Shown: positions 1 through 8,046, counted from the stretch's first letter. The stretch is 40,456 bases of DNA from an uncultured Alistipes sp. (GCA_945787505.1 CALZHC010000010.1:1-40456), one strand, 5' to 3'. The notes: generated by a model not told the origin, from the sequence alone. Program-made: numbers and translations.

Positions 1-1224
1 AAATATGGAGCAGACCACCCCAGAAAGACCAAGATTACCTCTTTCGAGAACATAGCTGTCAGCACCGTAGTCGCAAACAACGCGAAACTATATATCAACA
101 GGAGCGAAGGATTCATCGGAACCTCATCAAAAAAGATAGAAGAGGCCGAATACGTATGCGACTGCTCTGACATAGACGAAATAATCGTCTTCATAAAGGA
201 CGGTCGTTACACTATACGTAAAATCTCCGAAAAGCAGTTCGTCGAGAGAAATATAGTCTATGCAGCCGTATTCAAAAGACAGGACGAAAGAACTACCTAC
301 AATGTCGCATACAGAGACGGACGCAACGGTGCTGTCTTCGGCAAGCGTTTTACACTCACCAGCATCACAAGGGACAAATGGTACACAGTAACCAAGGGCA
401 CCCCCGACTCCACAATGCTGTGGTTCAGCGCTAACAAGAATGCGGAGGCTGAAGTCATCAAAGTATGCCTTCGTCCAAGGCCTAAGCTGAAAAAACTCGT
501 ATTCGACTTCGACTTTGCCACAATGATGATAAAGGGAAGAGGATCCATCGGAAACATCATCACCAAATATCCTGTACAGAAGATAATGCTTCGCAGCGCC
601 GGAGTATCGACCATAGGAGGAAAGAATATATGGTTCGACTCTGACATCAACAGAATAAACGAAGAGGGAAGAGGAATCCTACTCGGAGAGTTCAAGTCGT
701 CAGAGAGAATAGTGGCACTCTGCAGGAACGGAGTCTTTTACACCACCCCTCCCGATCCGGGAATACGATTCAACGGAGAACTTGTGAAAATCGAAAAGTT
801 CAACCCTGACAAGGTCTACTCGCTACTCTACAAGGACTCAGACGGTTTCATCTATGTCAAGAGGTTTACCCTCGAACAGAACGACAACTCCGAAAAGAAC
901 TTTATCAGCAACGAAGAGGGAGCGATCTTCATGGAACTTAACGAAGATCTTCACCCTGCAATAACAGTTACATTCGAACAGAACGGTAAAAAACCTAAAG
1001 AGCCGCTCACAATAGATGTCGAAGAGTTCATTGCAGTAAAGAGCTACAAGGCAAAAGGTAAGAGAGTCGGCAATTCCGTTGCCGGAGCTCTATTCACCGA
1101 ACCTCTCATGAAGGAAGACCCTGAACCGGAATCTCTCGCCGAAGAAAATACAAAAGAAGAGATAGAATATGGCACGAACATCAGCTACTCAGCAGATGAC
1201 GAAGACGAGCCCACACTATTTTAA
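1..1224 (+). CDS. parC: DNA topoisomerase IV subunit A, C-terminal part (5' end outside window)
   Basis: The reading frame is open from the first base to the TAA at 1222-1224, giving 407 residues with no start in view; the first in-frame ATG at 415 is internal. Topoisomerase IV is a type IIA enzyme that decatenates daughter chromosomes, and its A subunit carries the DNA-cleaving tyrosine, which lies upstream of this window. The visible part begins with YGADHPRKTKI and continues as repeated beta-strand blades (for example VYAAVFKRQDERTTYNVAYR), as expected for the DNA-wrapping C-terminal domain of Bacteroidota ParC. The last 40 or so residues are an acidic, probably disordered tail ending DEDEPTLF. 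aroK follows after 17 nt on the same strand, so the two are probably co-transcribed. A GyrA identity is possible, but the blade sequence looks more like the ParC type. Confidence 0.85.
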   Translation, partial: KYGADHPRKTKITSFENIAVSTVVANNAKLYINRSEGFIGTSSKKIEEAEYVCDCSDIDEIIVFIKDGRYTIRKISEKQFVERNIVYAAVFKRQDERTTYNVAYRDGRNGAVFGKRFTLTSITRDKWYTVTKGTPDSTMLWFSANKNAEAEVIKVCLRPRPKLKKLVFDFDFATMMIKGRGSIGNIITKYPVQKIMLRSAGVSTIGGKNIWFDSDINRINEEGRGILLGEFKSSERIVALCRNGVFYTTPPDPGIRFNGELVKIEKFNPDKVYSLLYKDSDGFIYVKRFTLEQNDNSEKNFISNEEGAIFMELNEDLHPAITVTFEQNGKKPKEPLTIDVEEFIAVKSYKAKGKRVGNSVAGALFTEPLMKEDPEPESLAEENTKEEIEYGTNISYSADDEDEPTLF

Positions 1225-1241
1225 AAAGTAAAAAGCAGAAA

Positions 1242-1745
1242 ATGATAATTAGCTTAATAGGCTTCATGGCAGCCGGAAAGACCACATTAGGCAAAGAGCT
1301 TGCTCAGAGAGTCGGTGCACCATTTATCGACCTGGATAACTACATTGAAGAGAAAGAGGGCAAGACTATCCCTGAAATATTTGCAACAGAGGGAGAGAAC
1401 AAATTCCGCGAAATGGAGGCATCCTCACTGGAAGATATACTTGAAGAGTACATTTCGCAAAGCCCTGAGACACTTGAAGACAATACCCGCTGCTCTTTGG
1501 TAATCTCTTTAGGAGGAGGAGCTGTCATAAACCCCCAGTGCCGCGACCTAATCAGCAGATTCACATTTTGCGTCTACATCAAGAGGGATATTGAGACACT
1601 GCTATCCAGACTCTCCACCCCGCAAGAGAAAGAATCAAGAGCCCTGCTCAAAGACGAGGATTCAAATAGCCTCCGTGAGACAGTAGAGAGATTATATAAA
1701 GAGCGAGAGCCCCTTTACGAAGCCCTCGCCAATACCACTATTTAG
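1242..1745 (+). CDS. aroK: Shikimate kinase, C-terminally short
   Basis: Phosphorylates shikimate with ATP to shikimate 3-phosphate in the chorismate (aromatic amino acid) pathway, in the cytosol. The 167-residue product has the Walker A loop GFMAAGKTT (residues 7-15), the substrate-binding DLD (30-32), Arg56 in FREME, the GGG loop (91-93) and a lid arginine in SRALL (133). It ends at ALANTTI, which aligns with ADVTI of E. coli AroK, so roughly the last 25 residues of the usual fold (final strand and helix) are missing. The stop TAG (1743-1745) overlaps the stop of convergent era by a few bases, leaving no room for a terminator. The start ATG lies 17 nt after parC in an A-rich leader. Another shikimate-pathway gene, aroE, lies at 4870-5586. 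The family assignment is firm; the effect of the short end is unknown. Confidence 0.9.
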   Translation: MIISLIGFMAAGKTTLGKELAQRVGAPFIDLDNYIEEKEGKTIPEIFATEGENKFREMEASSLEDILEEYISQSPETLEDNTRCSLVISLGGGAVINPQCRDLISRFTFCVYIKRDIETLLSRLSTPQEKESRALLKDEDSNSLRETVERLYKEREPLYEALANTTI

Positions 1746-2626
1746 TTTCCGTAACCGAATGCCTTCAGCTTTTTAGCATCCTCTCTCCATCCGGGGTTGA
1801 CCTTGACAAACAATCTTAGAAATACCTTCTTCTCAAAGAAGTCCTCCATATCTATTCTCGCCTGCGTACCTACCCGCTTGAGAGCCGCCCCCTTATTACC
1901 GATTATGATACCTTTCTGTGAATCCCTCATCACATTGATTACTGCACTTATATCATACCTGTCGGCACCCTCCTTGAATTCATCGATAACCACCTCAGTA
2001 CAATATGGAATCTCCTTAGTATAATTGAGAAGAATTTTTTCACGGATAATCTCGGATGCAAAGAACCTAAGATTCCTATCTGTGAAGAAATCCTTGTCAT
2101 ACCATGCCTCATTCTGTGGAAGAAGTTCGAGAATGGTATCGAAGATCATATCGAGTCCGAACTTTTCTTGAGCCGAAGCCACCATGACACGAGCCTTGGG
2201 CACCATCTCCTTCCACCTCTGAATCAAAGAATTGACCTGTTCGTTATTACTCAAGTCTATTTTATTGATTACGATAACCACAGGAGATATGACACGGTTA
2301 AGTTTCTCAATATACTCGATATTCTTGTCTATTTTCTCAACGACATCCGTAACATACAGGATGATATCAGCATCACCCATTGCAGTTTCTACATACTCCA
2401 TCATACTCTCCTGGAGCTTGTAAGAAGGGCGCAGGATACCCGGGGTATCCGAATAAACTATCTGGTAGTCCGCCCCATTCACAATACCCATTATCCTGTG
2501 ACGGGTAGTCTGGGACTTGGCAGTAATTATAGAGAGTCTCTCCCCTACAAGTGCATTCATAAGGGTCGACTTTCCAACATTGGGGTTACCAATAATATTT
2601 ACGAAACCTGCTCTATGATTACTCAT
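1742..2626 (-). CDS. era: GTPase Era
   Basis: Essential GTPase that binds 16S rRNA near its 3' end and acts in 30S subunit maturation. The 294-residue product shows G1 GNPNVGKST (13-21), G3 DTPG (60-63), G4 NKID (121-124) and G5 SAQ (from 151). A C-terminal type II KH RNA-binding domain follows, with the loop GIIIGNKGAALKRVG and the typical ending VKVNPGWREDAKKLKAFGY. Length is normal for the family (about 290-300). Its start lies inside the end of the upstream pseudouridine synthase gene (8-nt overlap, 2619-2626), so the two are probably translationally coupled. At its 3' end it overlaps convergent aroK by 4 nt. Confidence 0.97.
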   Translation of the reverse strand: MSNHRAGFVNIIGNPNVGKSTLMNALVGERLSIITAKSQTTRHRIMGIVNGADYQIVYSDTPGILRPSYKLQESMMEYVETAMGDADIILYVTDVVEKIDKNIEYIEKLNRVISPVVIVINKIDLSNNEQVNSLIQRWKEMVPKARVMVASAQEKFGLDMIFDTILELLPQNEAWYDKDFFTDRNLRFFASEIIREKILLNYTKEIPYCTEVVIDEFKEGADRYDISAVINVMRDSQKGIIIGNKGAALKRVGTQARIDMEDFFEKKVFLRLFVKVNPGWREDAKKLKAFGYGN

Positions 2627-3758
2627 ACATATTCATCTTAAGCATAAGCACCTCTTCATCGCTGAGGAATCTCCACTGTCCCCTGGACAAGTTTTTCTTG
2701 GTAAGACCGGCAAAATAGACTCTGTCAAGCTTCTTGACCTTATAATCCAGATGCTCAAACATCCTTCTTACAATCCTATTTTTGCCAGAGTGTATCTCGA
2801 TTCCAACCACATCCTTGGCATCACCTACATATGCTATCTCATCAGCATATGCCATACCATCCTCAAGTTCGACACCATTGGAAAGTTTGGTCATGTCAGA
2901 CGACTTGAAATTCCTGTCAAGTGTCACCTGATAGATCTTCTTCTTCTGATATGAAGGATGAGTCAGCTTTTCCGCCAATTCCCCGTCATTGGTAAAAAGA
3001 AGCACACCTGTGGTCGATTTGTCCAGACGTCCGACAGGAAATACCCTCTCAGGACAAAGTGTCTTGCTTATAAGATCCATCACACACTTCTCAGCGTGGG
3101 GATCACTTACAGTAGTAACAAAATCCTTAGGTTTGTTCATAATGATGTAAACCTTCTTCTCTCCCCTCATCCTCTCTCCATTGAAACGAACATCATCTTC
3201 GTATGTCACTCTGACTCCCATCTGAGTGACCACTTTACCATTGACAGTTACCAAACCTGCCTTGATATACTCATCTGCATCCCTGCGTGAGCACAGCCCC
3301 GTATTTGCAAGAAATTTGTTAAGTCTGACTGTTCCGTCATCTTCAATTTTCTTGACAAGGGGTCCCATACCATTTCCCTTGGGGAAATCTCTCCTTCCGA
3401 CTCTTCTCTCCTTTGAAAAGGGTCTCTCCTCCTTTGAGAAGGACTTGCCATCCCTGGAGAAGGATTTGCCATCTCTTGAGAAGGACTTGCCGTCCCTTGA
3501 GAAAGACTTGCCGTCCCTTGAGAAGGACTTGCCATCCCTTGAGAAAGACTTGCCATCTCTGGAGAAGGACTTGCCATCCTTAGAGAAAGACTTGCCATCT
3601 CTGGAGAAGGACTTGCCGTCCCTTGAGAAGGACTTACCCTCCTTTGAGAAAGACTTGCCGTCCCTTGAGAAGGATTTACCCTCCTTTGAGAATGTCCTGC
3701 CCTCTTTACCGGAAAAAGATTTTCTGAATTTAGAAGGTGTCTCTTTTTTAGAAATCAT
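2619..3758 (-). CDS. Pseudouridine synthase, RsuA/RluB family, with heptad-repeat N-terminal tail
   Basis: Converts a specific rRNA uridine to pseudouridine. After a low-complexity tail (residues about 1-125) comes an S4 RNA-binding domain (VRLNKFLANTGLCSRRDADE onward). The catalytic domain carries the signature GRLDKSTTGVLLFTNDG, whose Asp is the family nucleophile. I start at the ATG at 3758 (MISKKETP, 379 aa); a TTG 12 nt further upstream is also in frame but less likely. The tail holds 14 consecutive seven-residue units of the KSFSRDG/KSFSKEG type and is strongly basic. Extended basic N-termini are known in Bacteroidota members of this family, but such regular repeats stand out. The era gene follows with an 8-nt overlap. 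RluB-like (23S rRNA) is the best guess at subfamily, so no symbol is given. Confidence 0.9.
   Translation of the reverse strand: MISKKETPSKFRKSFSGKEGRTFSKEGKSFSRDGKSFSKEGKSFSRDGKSFSRDGKSFSKDGKSFSRDGKSFSRDGKSFSRDGKSFSRDGKSFSRDGKSFSRDGKSFSKEERPFSKERRVGRRDFPKGNGMGPLVKKIEDDGTVRLNKFLANTGLCSRRDADEYIKAGLVTVNGKVVTQMGVRVTYEDDVRFNGERMRGEKKVYIIMNKPKDFVTTVSDPHAEKCVMDLISKTLCPERVFPVGRLDKSTTGVLLFTNDGELAEKLTHPSYQKKKIYQVTLDRNFKSSDMTKLSNGVELEDGMAYADEIAYVGDAKDVVGIEIHSGKNRIVRRMFEHLDYKVKKLDRVYFAGLTKKNLSRGQWRFLSDEEVLMLKMNMYE
3405..3698 (-). repeat. 14 tandem 21-bp units encoding KSFSRDG-type heptads
   Basis: A minisatellite of 14 units of 21 bp (294 bp) inside the pseudouridine synthase gene. In coding order the units read RTFSKEG, KSFSRDG, KSFSKEG, KSFSRDG twice, KSFSKDG, KSFSRDG six times, KSFSKEE and RPFSKER. 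The middle units are nearly identical at DNA level and the outer ones have diverged, as expected if the array grows and shrinks from the centre. Because 21 is a multiple of three, unit gain or loss keeps the frame. The opposite strand is also open through the array (LPSLEKD units), which I regard as a by-product. Confidence 0.95.
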
Positions 3759-3788
3759 ATTCAAAAACAAAATTTACAAATTCGGATG

Positions 3789-3796
3789 CAAATGTA
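3789..3796 (-). promoter_or_regulatory. Bacteroides-type -7 element upstream of the pseudouridine synthase-era pair
   Basis: On the minus strand this reads TACATTTG, a full match to TAnnTTTG, about 30 nt upstream of the chosen ATG at 3758. No TTTG is found at the usual distance upstream, so only half of the promoter is supported. It would drive the pseudouridine synthase and the overlapping era gene. Confidence 0.45.
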
Positions 3797-3845
3797 TCAT
3801 TTACTTAAGATATTTCCTACTTTTACAAAGAAAAGAATTTGTGAA

Positions 3846-4904
3846 ATGAAAGAACTCATTGCTCAGGCATTGCGTATGGTGGGAAGAGGGGGAGTCAGAA
3901 GTTTGATGACTGTCACTGTCATAGCTGTGGGTATTACCTCATTCACCGGTGTCATCACTGCAGTAGGGGCCATAGACAACCATCTGGAAAAGACCTACTC
4001 CAAACTCGGCCGTGGAACATCCATAATAAGAAGTAAAAAAGGTGATGCCTTCACAAGAGGGGAGATTGACCTGTTTAAAGAGAGTTATCAGGGAAAAGGT
4101 GTGATGACCATAATGGAAGATCTCTCCTTCGGTGAATCTGTAATTACCGATTCCGGAGAGAGCAACCCTGTATACCACATAGTCGCATCAGATGAAAATT
4201 ACATCAGCTTCAGCAATATCGATATATGCAGCGGCAGAAACTTCTCTCCCCAAGAGAGCCAGTGCGGGAAGATGGTTTGTCTCCTTCCGCAGGATATTGA
4301 ATCCAAAGTGGTCTCTATCTGCGGCAAAAAATACCACTCCATAGGAAGACACACAGACAAAGAGACAATAATAATTCCATACACCTCAACAACAATAACA
4401 GACCCAGCCATAGGCGTGCGCGGAGAAGACCCACATGAGGCACTCTCAAGACTCAGAAAGGAGTGTACCATTACACGGAGCGATCCGCATGCTACAGGTT
4501 ATTCCAAAGCGATGGGGGCCCTCTCCATAGCAGCATTCATAATAGGCTCAGTCACCATGCTCGCAGCCTCAATAAACATAATGAACAGTATGCTGGTATC
4601 TATAAAGGAACAGAGAAGAGAGATAGGAGTAATGAAAGCCACAGGCGCGAGTAACAGCTACATCCTGCGGCTCTATCTGCTTCAGCCCCTATTGCTCTCT
4701 CTTGCAGGTTCATTAATAGGAGTGCCGGTGGGAACAGCTGGAATATATCTTATTCTTGCCATAAAAGGGATAGTATTCAATTTTCCCTGGAGAACCATAA
4801 TTCTATCAATTGTCACCTCTGTGGCCACTGCATTGATATCAGGATACCTGCCGGCAAAGAGAGCAGCCACTACCGAGCCGATCGAAGCGCTTCGTTCAAA
4901 ATGA
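3846..4904 (+). CDS. ABC transporter permease, MacB/FtsX type, without adjacent ATPase
   Basis: A 352-residue inner-membrane protein with the MacB/LolCE/FtsX layout. One membrane segment lies near the N-terminus (about residues 17-42, SLMTVTVIAVGITSFTGVIT). A periplasmic domain of about 190 residues follows, then three C-terminal segments starting at ALSIAAFIIGSVTMLAASIN. The cytoplasmic loop EQRREIGVMKATGAS is the conserved ATPase-coupling region of FtsX-domain permeases. I start at ATG 3846 (MKELIAQALRMVGRGG); the frame is open back to 3786 but the upstream residues look non-coding. No ATP-binding partner lies nearby, since both neighbours are on the other strand, so it must work with an ATPase encoded elsewhere. 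Its last 35 nt overlap the end of convergent aroE. Substrate unknown; lipoprotein release, peptide or drug efflux are all possible for this family. Confidence 0.85.
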   Translation: MKELIAQALRMVGRGGVRSLMTVTVIAVGITSFTGVITAVGAIDNHLEKTYSKLGRGTSIIRSKKGDAFTRGEIDLFKESYQGKGVMTIMEDLSFGESVITDSGESNPVYHIVASDENYISFSNIDICSGRNFSPQESQCGKMVCLLPQDIESKVVSICGKKYHSIGRHTDKETIIIPYTSTTITDPAIGVRGEDPHEALSRLRKECTITRSDPHATGYSKAMGALSIAAFIIGSVTMLAASINIMNSMLVSIKEQRREIGVMKATGASNSYILRLYLLQPLLLSLAGSLIGVPVGTAGIYLILAIKGIVFNFPWRTIILSIVTSVATALISGYLPAKRAATTEPIEALRSK

Positions 4905-5586
4905 TAGAATAGGCATGATAGCCCTGCTTTTCAAGCCAAACCATACCGCTGACACACTCGATATCATATTGCCTGCAAATTTGCTGCGTAAACAATGGTG
5001 TCTTGTAATTCGCCTCAATTACCATTTTGCCTCTTAAGAGTTCAGGTAGAGAGGACAGATGTATGGGGAGTGTGTAAACCACACAAGAGCAATCCTTCAC
5101 AGCAATATCGATCTGAGAAAGAGGAAAGACACCTTCGGCTGGTGTCCTGTTGACAAGCACTGTTTCCATTCCGAGTGATCTGGCAGCCGATGCTGCCGCT
5201 TGGCCTGCTCCGCCTGTCCCGATTACTGCTACCTTACCACTGCAGCCGGCAAGAAGATCTCTCAGAGCAAGATAATCTGTGTTATACGCTTTGATGCCTG
5301 AAGCACTCTTGACGAGCAGATTTGTAGCCTGGGCAGCCCTGACCTCATCAGAAAGAATATCCGCAACCCGGCAGGCTGCCTTCTTGAAAGGAGCTGTGAC
5401 ATTAACTGCACAATAATCAGCAAGAAATATCCTCACCGCCTCGTCAAAGTCCTCTGTCTCTATAAGTTCATAGACAAAAGAGAGAACATCCCCTCCCCTT
5501 TCCAAAGAGTATTTTCTGAAGAGAGCCGGGCTGGCACTCCCCTTGATAGGATACCCTATAAGACCTATTTTATATACCGGTCCCAT
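4870..5586 (-). CDS. aroE: Shikimate dehydrogenase
   Basis: Reduces 3-dehydroshikimate to shikimate with NADPH, the step before AroK. The 238-residue protein has the substrate-binding loop GYPIKGSASPALF (family GxPxxxSxSP), NVTAPFKKAA with the catalytic lysine, and NTDYLAL with the catalytic aspartate. The Rossmann nucleotide loop GTGGAGQAAA and the late GMVWLEKQGYHAY segment (family Q-x-x-x-F/Y) follow. It is shorter than E. coli AroE (272), mainly in loops, and all key residues are present. Its start overlaps the end of the upstream methyltransferase by 17 nt, so it is probably translated from the lysS-trmH-aroE message. Its 3' end runs 35 nt into the convergent ABC permease gene. Confidence 0.93.
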   Translation of the reverse strand: MGPVYKIGLIGYPIKGSASPALFRKYSLERGGDVLSFVYELIETEDFDEAVRIFLADYCAVNVTAPFKKAACRVADILSDEVRAAQATNLLVKSASGIKAYNTDYLALRDLLAGCSGKVAVIGTGGAGQAAASAARSLGMETVLVNRTPAEGVFPLSQIDIAVKDCSCVVYTLPIHLSSLPELLRGKMVIEANYKTPLFTQQICRQYDIECVSGMVWLEKQGYHAYSIILNEALRSAR

Positions 5587-6382
5587 TAGAATGATTAAAA
5601 TTTCTTTGCCTCAACGCCTCATAACACAGAACTGCCATAGATACCGATACATTCAAAGAATCTGAAGTACCCAGCATAGGGATAAAGATCTTTTTATCTG
5701 AAATTTCTCTCCACTTATCAGTAAGTCCATCAGCCTCTGTTCCAAAGACCAAAGCAGTTCCTCTTGTAAAGTCAGCCTCATAATAGACTACGGAGTCCTG
5801 AAGTTGGGCTGTAAAGATAGTTATATTGTTCTTCCTTAGCCACTTTGAGGTCTCTTCAAAAGAAGATACCACACAGTCGACACTGAAAAATGATCCTGTA
5901 CTCGAACGAATCAGATTGGGATTATACAGGTCAGTTTTCGGGTCACATATAATCACAGCATCTACTCCGGAACCGTCAGCACTCCTGAGGACAGCTCCAA
6001 GATTTCCTGGCTTTTCGACAGACTCAAGGACGACAATGAGGGGATTCTCCCTCGGATGAAGCGAATCGAGAGTTTTGGCATCACCCATTCTGAATACCCC
6101 GACAAGTCCCTCTGTTCCTCCGCGGTATGCAAGTTTCTGATATACAGCATCGGATACTTCGTAAACCTTATATCTCTCTATACCTAATGTCGCGGGATCC
6201 TTGCCATTGATTGTGGGAGAGTAGAAAAAATGAGAGGGAGTGTATCCCGCTGCGATACAACGCATACACTCCCTTTCACCTTCAACTATGAACATTCCCT
6301 TCTCCCTGCGATGCTCAGAACTGCCCTGAAGAGCCACGGCATCCTTCACTTTTGGATTTGAAAGAGAAGTGATCTGTTCCAT
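5570..6382 (-). CDS. TrmH/SpoU-family RNA 2'-O-methyltransferase
   Basis: Transfers a methyl group from S-adenosylmethionine to a ribose 2'-hydroxyl in rRNA or tRNA. The 270-residue protein starts with a substrate-binding SpoU_sub-like region (SNPKVKDAVALQ, then GMFIVEGERECMRC). The SPOUT knot domain follows with motif 1 SVEKPGNLGAVLRSADGSG (conserved Asn and Arg), motif 2 ALVFGTEADGLTDKW and motif 3 IPMLGTSDSLNVSVSMAVLCYE. This is the full set for the TrmH class. It begins 3 nt downstream of lysS and overlaps aroE by 17 nt, so it lies in a three-gene unit. The target nucleotide cannot be read from sequence; 23S rRNA is a common target of this branch, so I give no symbol. Confidence 0.9.
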   Translation of the reverse strand: MEQITSLSNPKVKDAVALQGSSEHRREKGMFIVEGERECMRCIAAGYTPSHFFYSPTINGKDPATLGIERYKVYEVSDAVYQKLAYRGGTEGLVGVFRMGDAKTLDSLHPRENPLIVVLESVEKPGNLGAVLRSADGSGVDAVIICDPKTDLYNPNLIRSSTGSFFSVDCVVSSFEETSKWLRKNNITIFTAQLQDSVVYYEADFTRGTALVFGTEADGLTDKWREISDKKIFIPMLGTSDSLNVSVSMAVLCYEALRQRNFNHSNGTGI

Positions 6383-6385
6383 ATA

Positions 6386-7933
6386 TTATTCAGCTTTTTC
6401 AGCAGATTCTTCCTTCTTGGAACTCTTCTCAGGTTTCATCTGGGGGAAGAAAAGGACATCCTGAATTGAAGAAGAGTCCGTCATGAACATCGTCAGACGG
6501 TCAATACCCATACCCAGACCGGATGTAGGAGGCATTCCGTATTCCAAAGCTCTTACAAAGTCCATGTCGATGAACATTGCCTCATCATCACCTTTGTCCT
6601 TGAGTTTGAGCTGTTCCTTGAAGCGGTAGAGCTGGTCAATGGGGTCGTTTAGTTCACTATATGCATTGGCAAGTTCCTTTCCATTAACGAAAAGCTCGAA
6701 GCGCTCTGTCAACTCGGGATTATTACGATGCTTCTTGGTAAGGGGAGATGTTTCCCATGGATAATCAGTAATAAAGGTAGGCTGTATAAGGTGATGTTCA
6801 CAATACTCCCCGAAGATAGCATCTATAAGCTTACCTACACCCATTGTATTGTCTACTTCGATATGAAGCTGCTTGCAGACCTCTCTGAGCTGCTCCTCAC
6901 CCATTCCGGTTACATCGACACCTGCATACTCTTTGATAGCGTCAAGCATTGGCAGCCTGCGGTAAGGGCCTTTGAAATCGATCTCATTTCCGGCGATAGT
7001 AAGAAGAGTCTTGCCGTTGATAGCTATTGCAATCCTTTCAAGCAATTTTTCAACGAAATCCATCATCCAGATATAATCCTTGTACGCCACATAAATCTCC
7101 ATGCAGGTAAATTCAGGATTGTGAGTCTTGTCCATTCCCTCATTTCTAAAGTCCTTTGCAAACTCATACACTCCAGGGAAACCACCGACTATGAGTCTCT
7201 TGAGATAGAGTTCGTTGGCAATTCTCAAATAGAGGGGAATGTCAAGTGCATTGTGATGGGTGATAAAAGGACGCGCTGTAGCACCGCCCGGAATAGACTG
7301 GAGAATAGGTGTTTCTACCTCGAGGATTCCGTGTTCAGCGAAATATTCGCGCATTGTAGAGATAATCTTGCTCCTCTTGATAAAGACATCCTTGACTTTA
7401 GGGTTTACAATGAGGTCCACATACCTCATTCTGTATCTGAGTTCAGGATCAGAGAAAGCATCGAAAGTTTCACCCTCCTTCTCCTTGACGATAGGCAGTA
7501 CACGGAGGGATTTACTCAGGACAGTAAGTTCCTTTGCATGAATGGAGAGCTGTCCGGTCTGAGTAATGAAGGCATAGCCTTTGATACCTATGATATCACC
7601 GATATCGAGGAGCTTCTTGAAGACGGTATTGTACATACTTTTGTCTTCACCGGGGCATATTTCATCGCGTTTTATATATACCTGGATTCTTCCTTCTGAA
7701 TCCTGGAGTTCAATAAACGATGCCGCTCCCATTATTCTCCTGCCCATAATTCTGCCTGCTATGGAAATATCAGAGAAGTTTTGTTTTTCAGGATCATAAT
7801 TCTCTTTAATCTGAGAAGAAGTGACATTTACATCATACAATTGTGCGGGATAGGGTTCTATTCCCATCTCCCTCATCTTTTCCACCGCCTCACGACGGTT
7901 CTGTTCTTGTTCGTTAAATTCTCTTGTTTCCAT
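6386..7933 (-). CDS. lysS: Lysyl-tRNA synthetase, class II
   Basis: Charges tRNA-Lys with lysine in the cytosol. The 515-residue protein has an N-terminal OB-fold anticodon-binding domain ([20 protein letters not shown], about residues 58-150). The class II catalytic core carries motif 2 ([20 protein letters not shown]) and motif 3 ([20 protein letters not shown], ending [10 protein letters not shown]). Length matches bacterial LysS (about 500). The C-terminal tail [13 protein letters not shown] is charged and probably disordered. It is the first gene of the lysS-trmH-aroE unit, with a full Bacteroides-type promoter at 7967-7997. The 5' leader is about 30 nt. Confidence 0.97.
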   Translation of the reverse strand: METREFNEQEQNRREAVEKMREMGIEPYPAQLYDVNVTSSQIKENYDPEKQNFSDISIAGRIMGRRIMGAASFIELQDSEGRIQVYIKRDEICPGEDKSMYNTVFKKLLDIGDIIGIKGYAFITQTGQLSIHAKELTVLSKSLRVLPIVKEKEGETFDAFSDPELRYRMRYVDLIVNPKVKDVFIKRSKIISTMREYFAEHGILEVETPILQSIPGGATARPFITHHNALDIPLYLRIANELYLKRLIVGGFPGVYEFAKDFRNEGMDKTHNPEFTCMEIYVAYKDYIWMMDFVEKLLERIAIAINGKTLLTIAGNEIDFKGPYRRLPMLDAIKEYAGVDVTGMGEEQLREVCKQLHIEVDNTMGVGKLIDAIFGEYCEHHLIQPTFITDYPWETSPLTKKHRNNPELTERFELFVNGKELANAYSELNDPIDQLYRFKEQLKLKDKGDDEAMFIDMDFVRALEYGMPPTSGLGMGIDRLTMFMTDSSSIQDVLFFPQMKPEKSSKKEESAEKAE

Positions 7934-7966
7934 TTATTACGTCGGTTTAAACTGTCTGAAGAAACG

Positions 7967-7997
7967 CAAAGATAACCTTAATCACCTAAAGAACAAA
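7967..7997 (-). promoter_or_regulatory. lysS promoter, TTTG-N19-TATCTTTG
   Basis: On the minus strand the -33 box TTTG (7997-7994) and the -7 box TATCTTTG (7974-7967) are separated by exactly 19 nt, a complete match to the Bacteroides housekeeping promoter. The predicted start of transcription is about 30 nt before the lysS ATG. The TTTG is the last part of the T-run of the terminator at 8004-8046, so one gene's terminator and the next gene's promoter share bases. Confidence 0.8.
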
Positions 7998-8003
7998 AAA
8001 AAT

Positions 8004-8046
8004 GAGGGTGACTAATCAGTCAATTAAGACTTTTTTAGTCACCCTC
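8004..8046 (-). terminator. Intrinsic terminator of the FN3 lipoprotein gene
   Basis: A perfect 10-bp inverted repeat, GAGGGTGACT (8004-8013) and AGTCACCCTC (8037-8046), encloses a 23-nt loop with a smaller AGTC/GACT hairpin at 8018-8031. Reading the minus strand, the stem is followed directly by A and eight T. It lies about 30 nt past the stop of the 8077-9600 gene. The same 10-base arms recur in the terminator after rpoC. Confidence 0.85.

Noticed and set aside
3405..3698. The 21-bp repeats as a CRISPR array
   Set aside because: The units are head-to-tail with no spacers, stay in frame with an open gene, and no cas genes are present.
3226..3849. A 207-codon plus-strand frame with LPSLEKD repeats
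   Set aside because: It is the mirror of the 21-bp array inside the minus-strand pseudouridine synthase gene. It has no promoter, no plausible start context and no recognisable domain, while the minus-strand frame carries clear S4 and catalytic motifs.
6728..7699. A 323-codon plus-strand frame opposite lysS
   Set aside because: The minus strand encodes a complete lysyl-tRNA synthetase with all class II motifs. The plus frame has no coherent protein features and is a codon-bias shadow.
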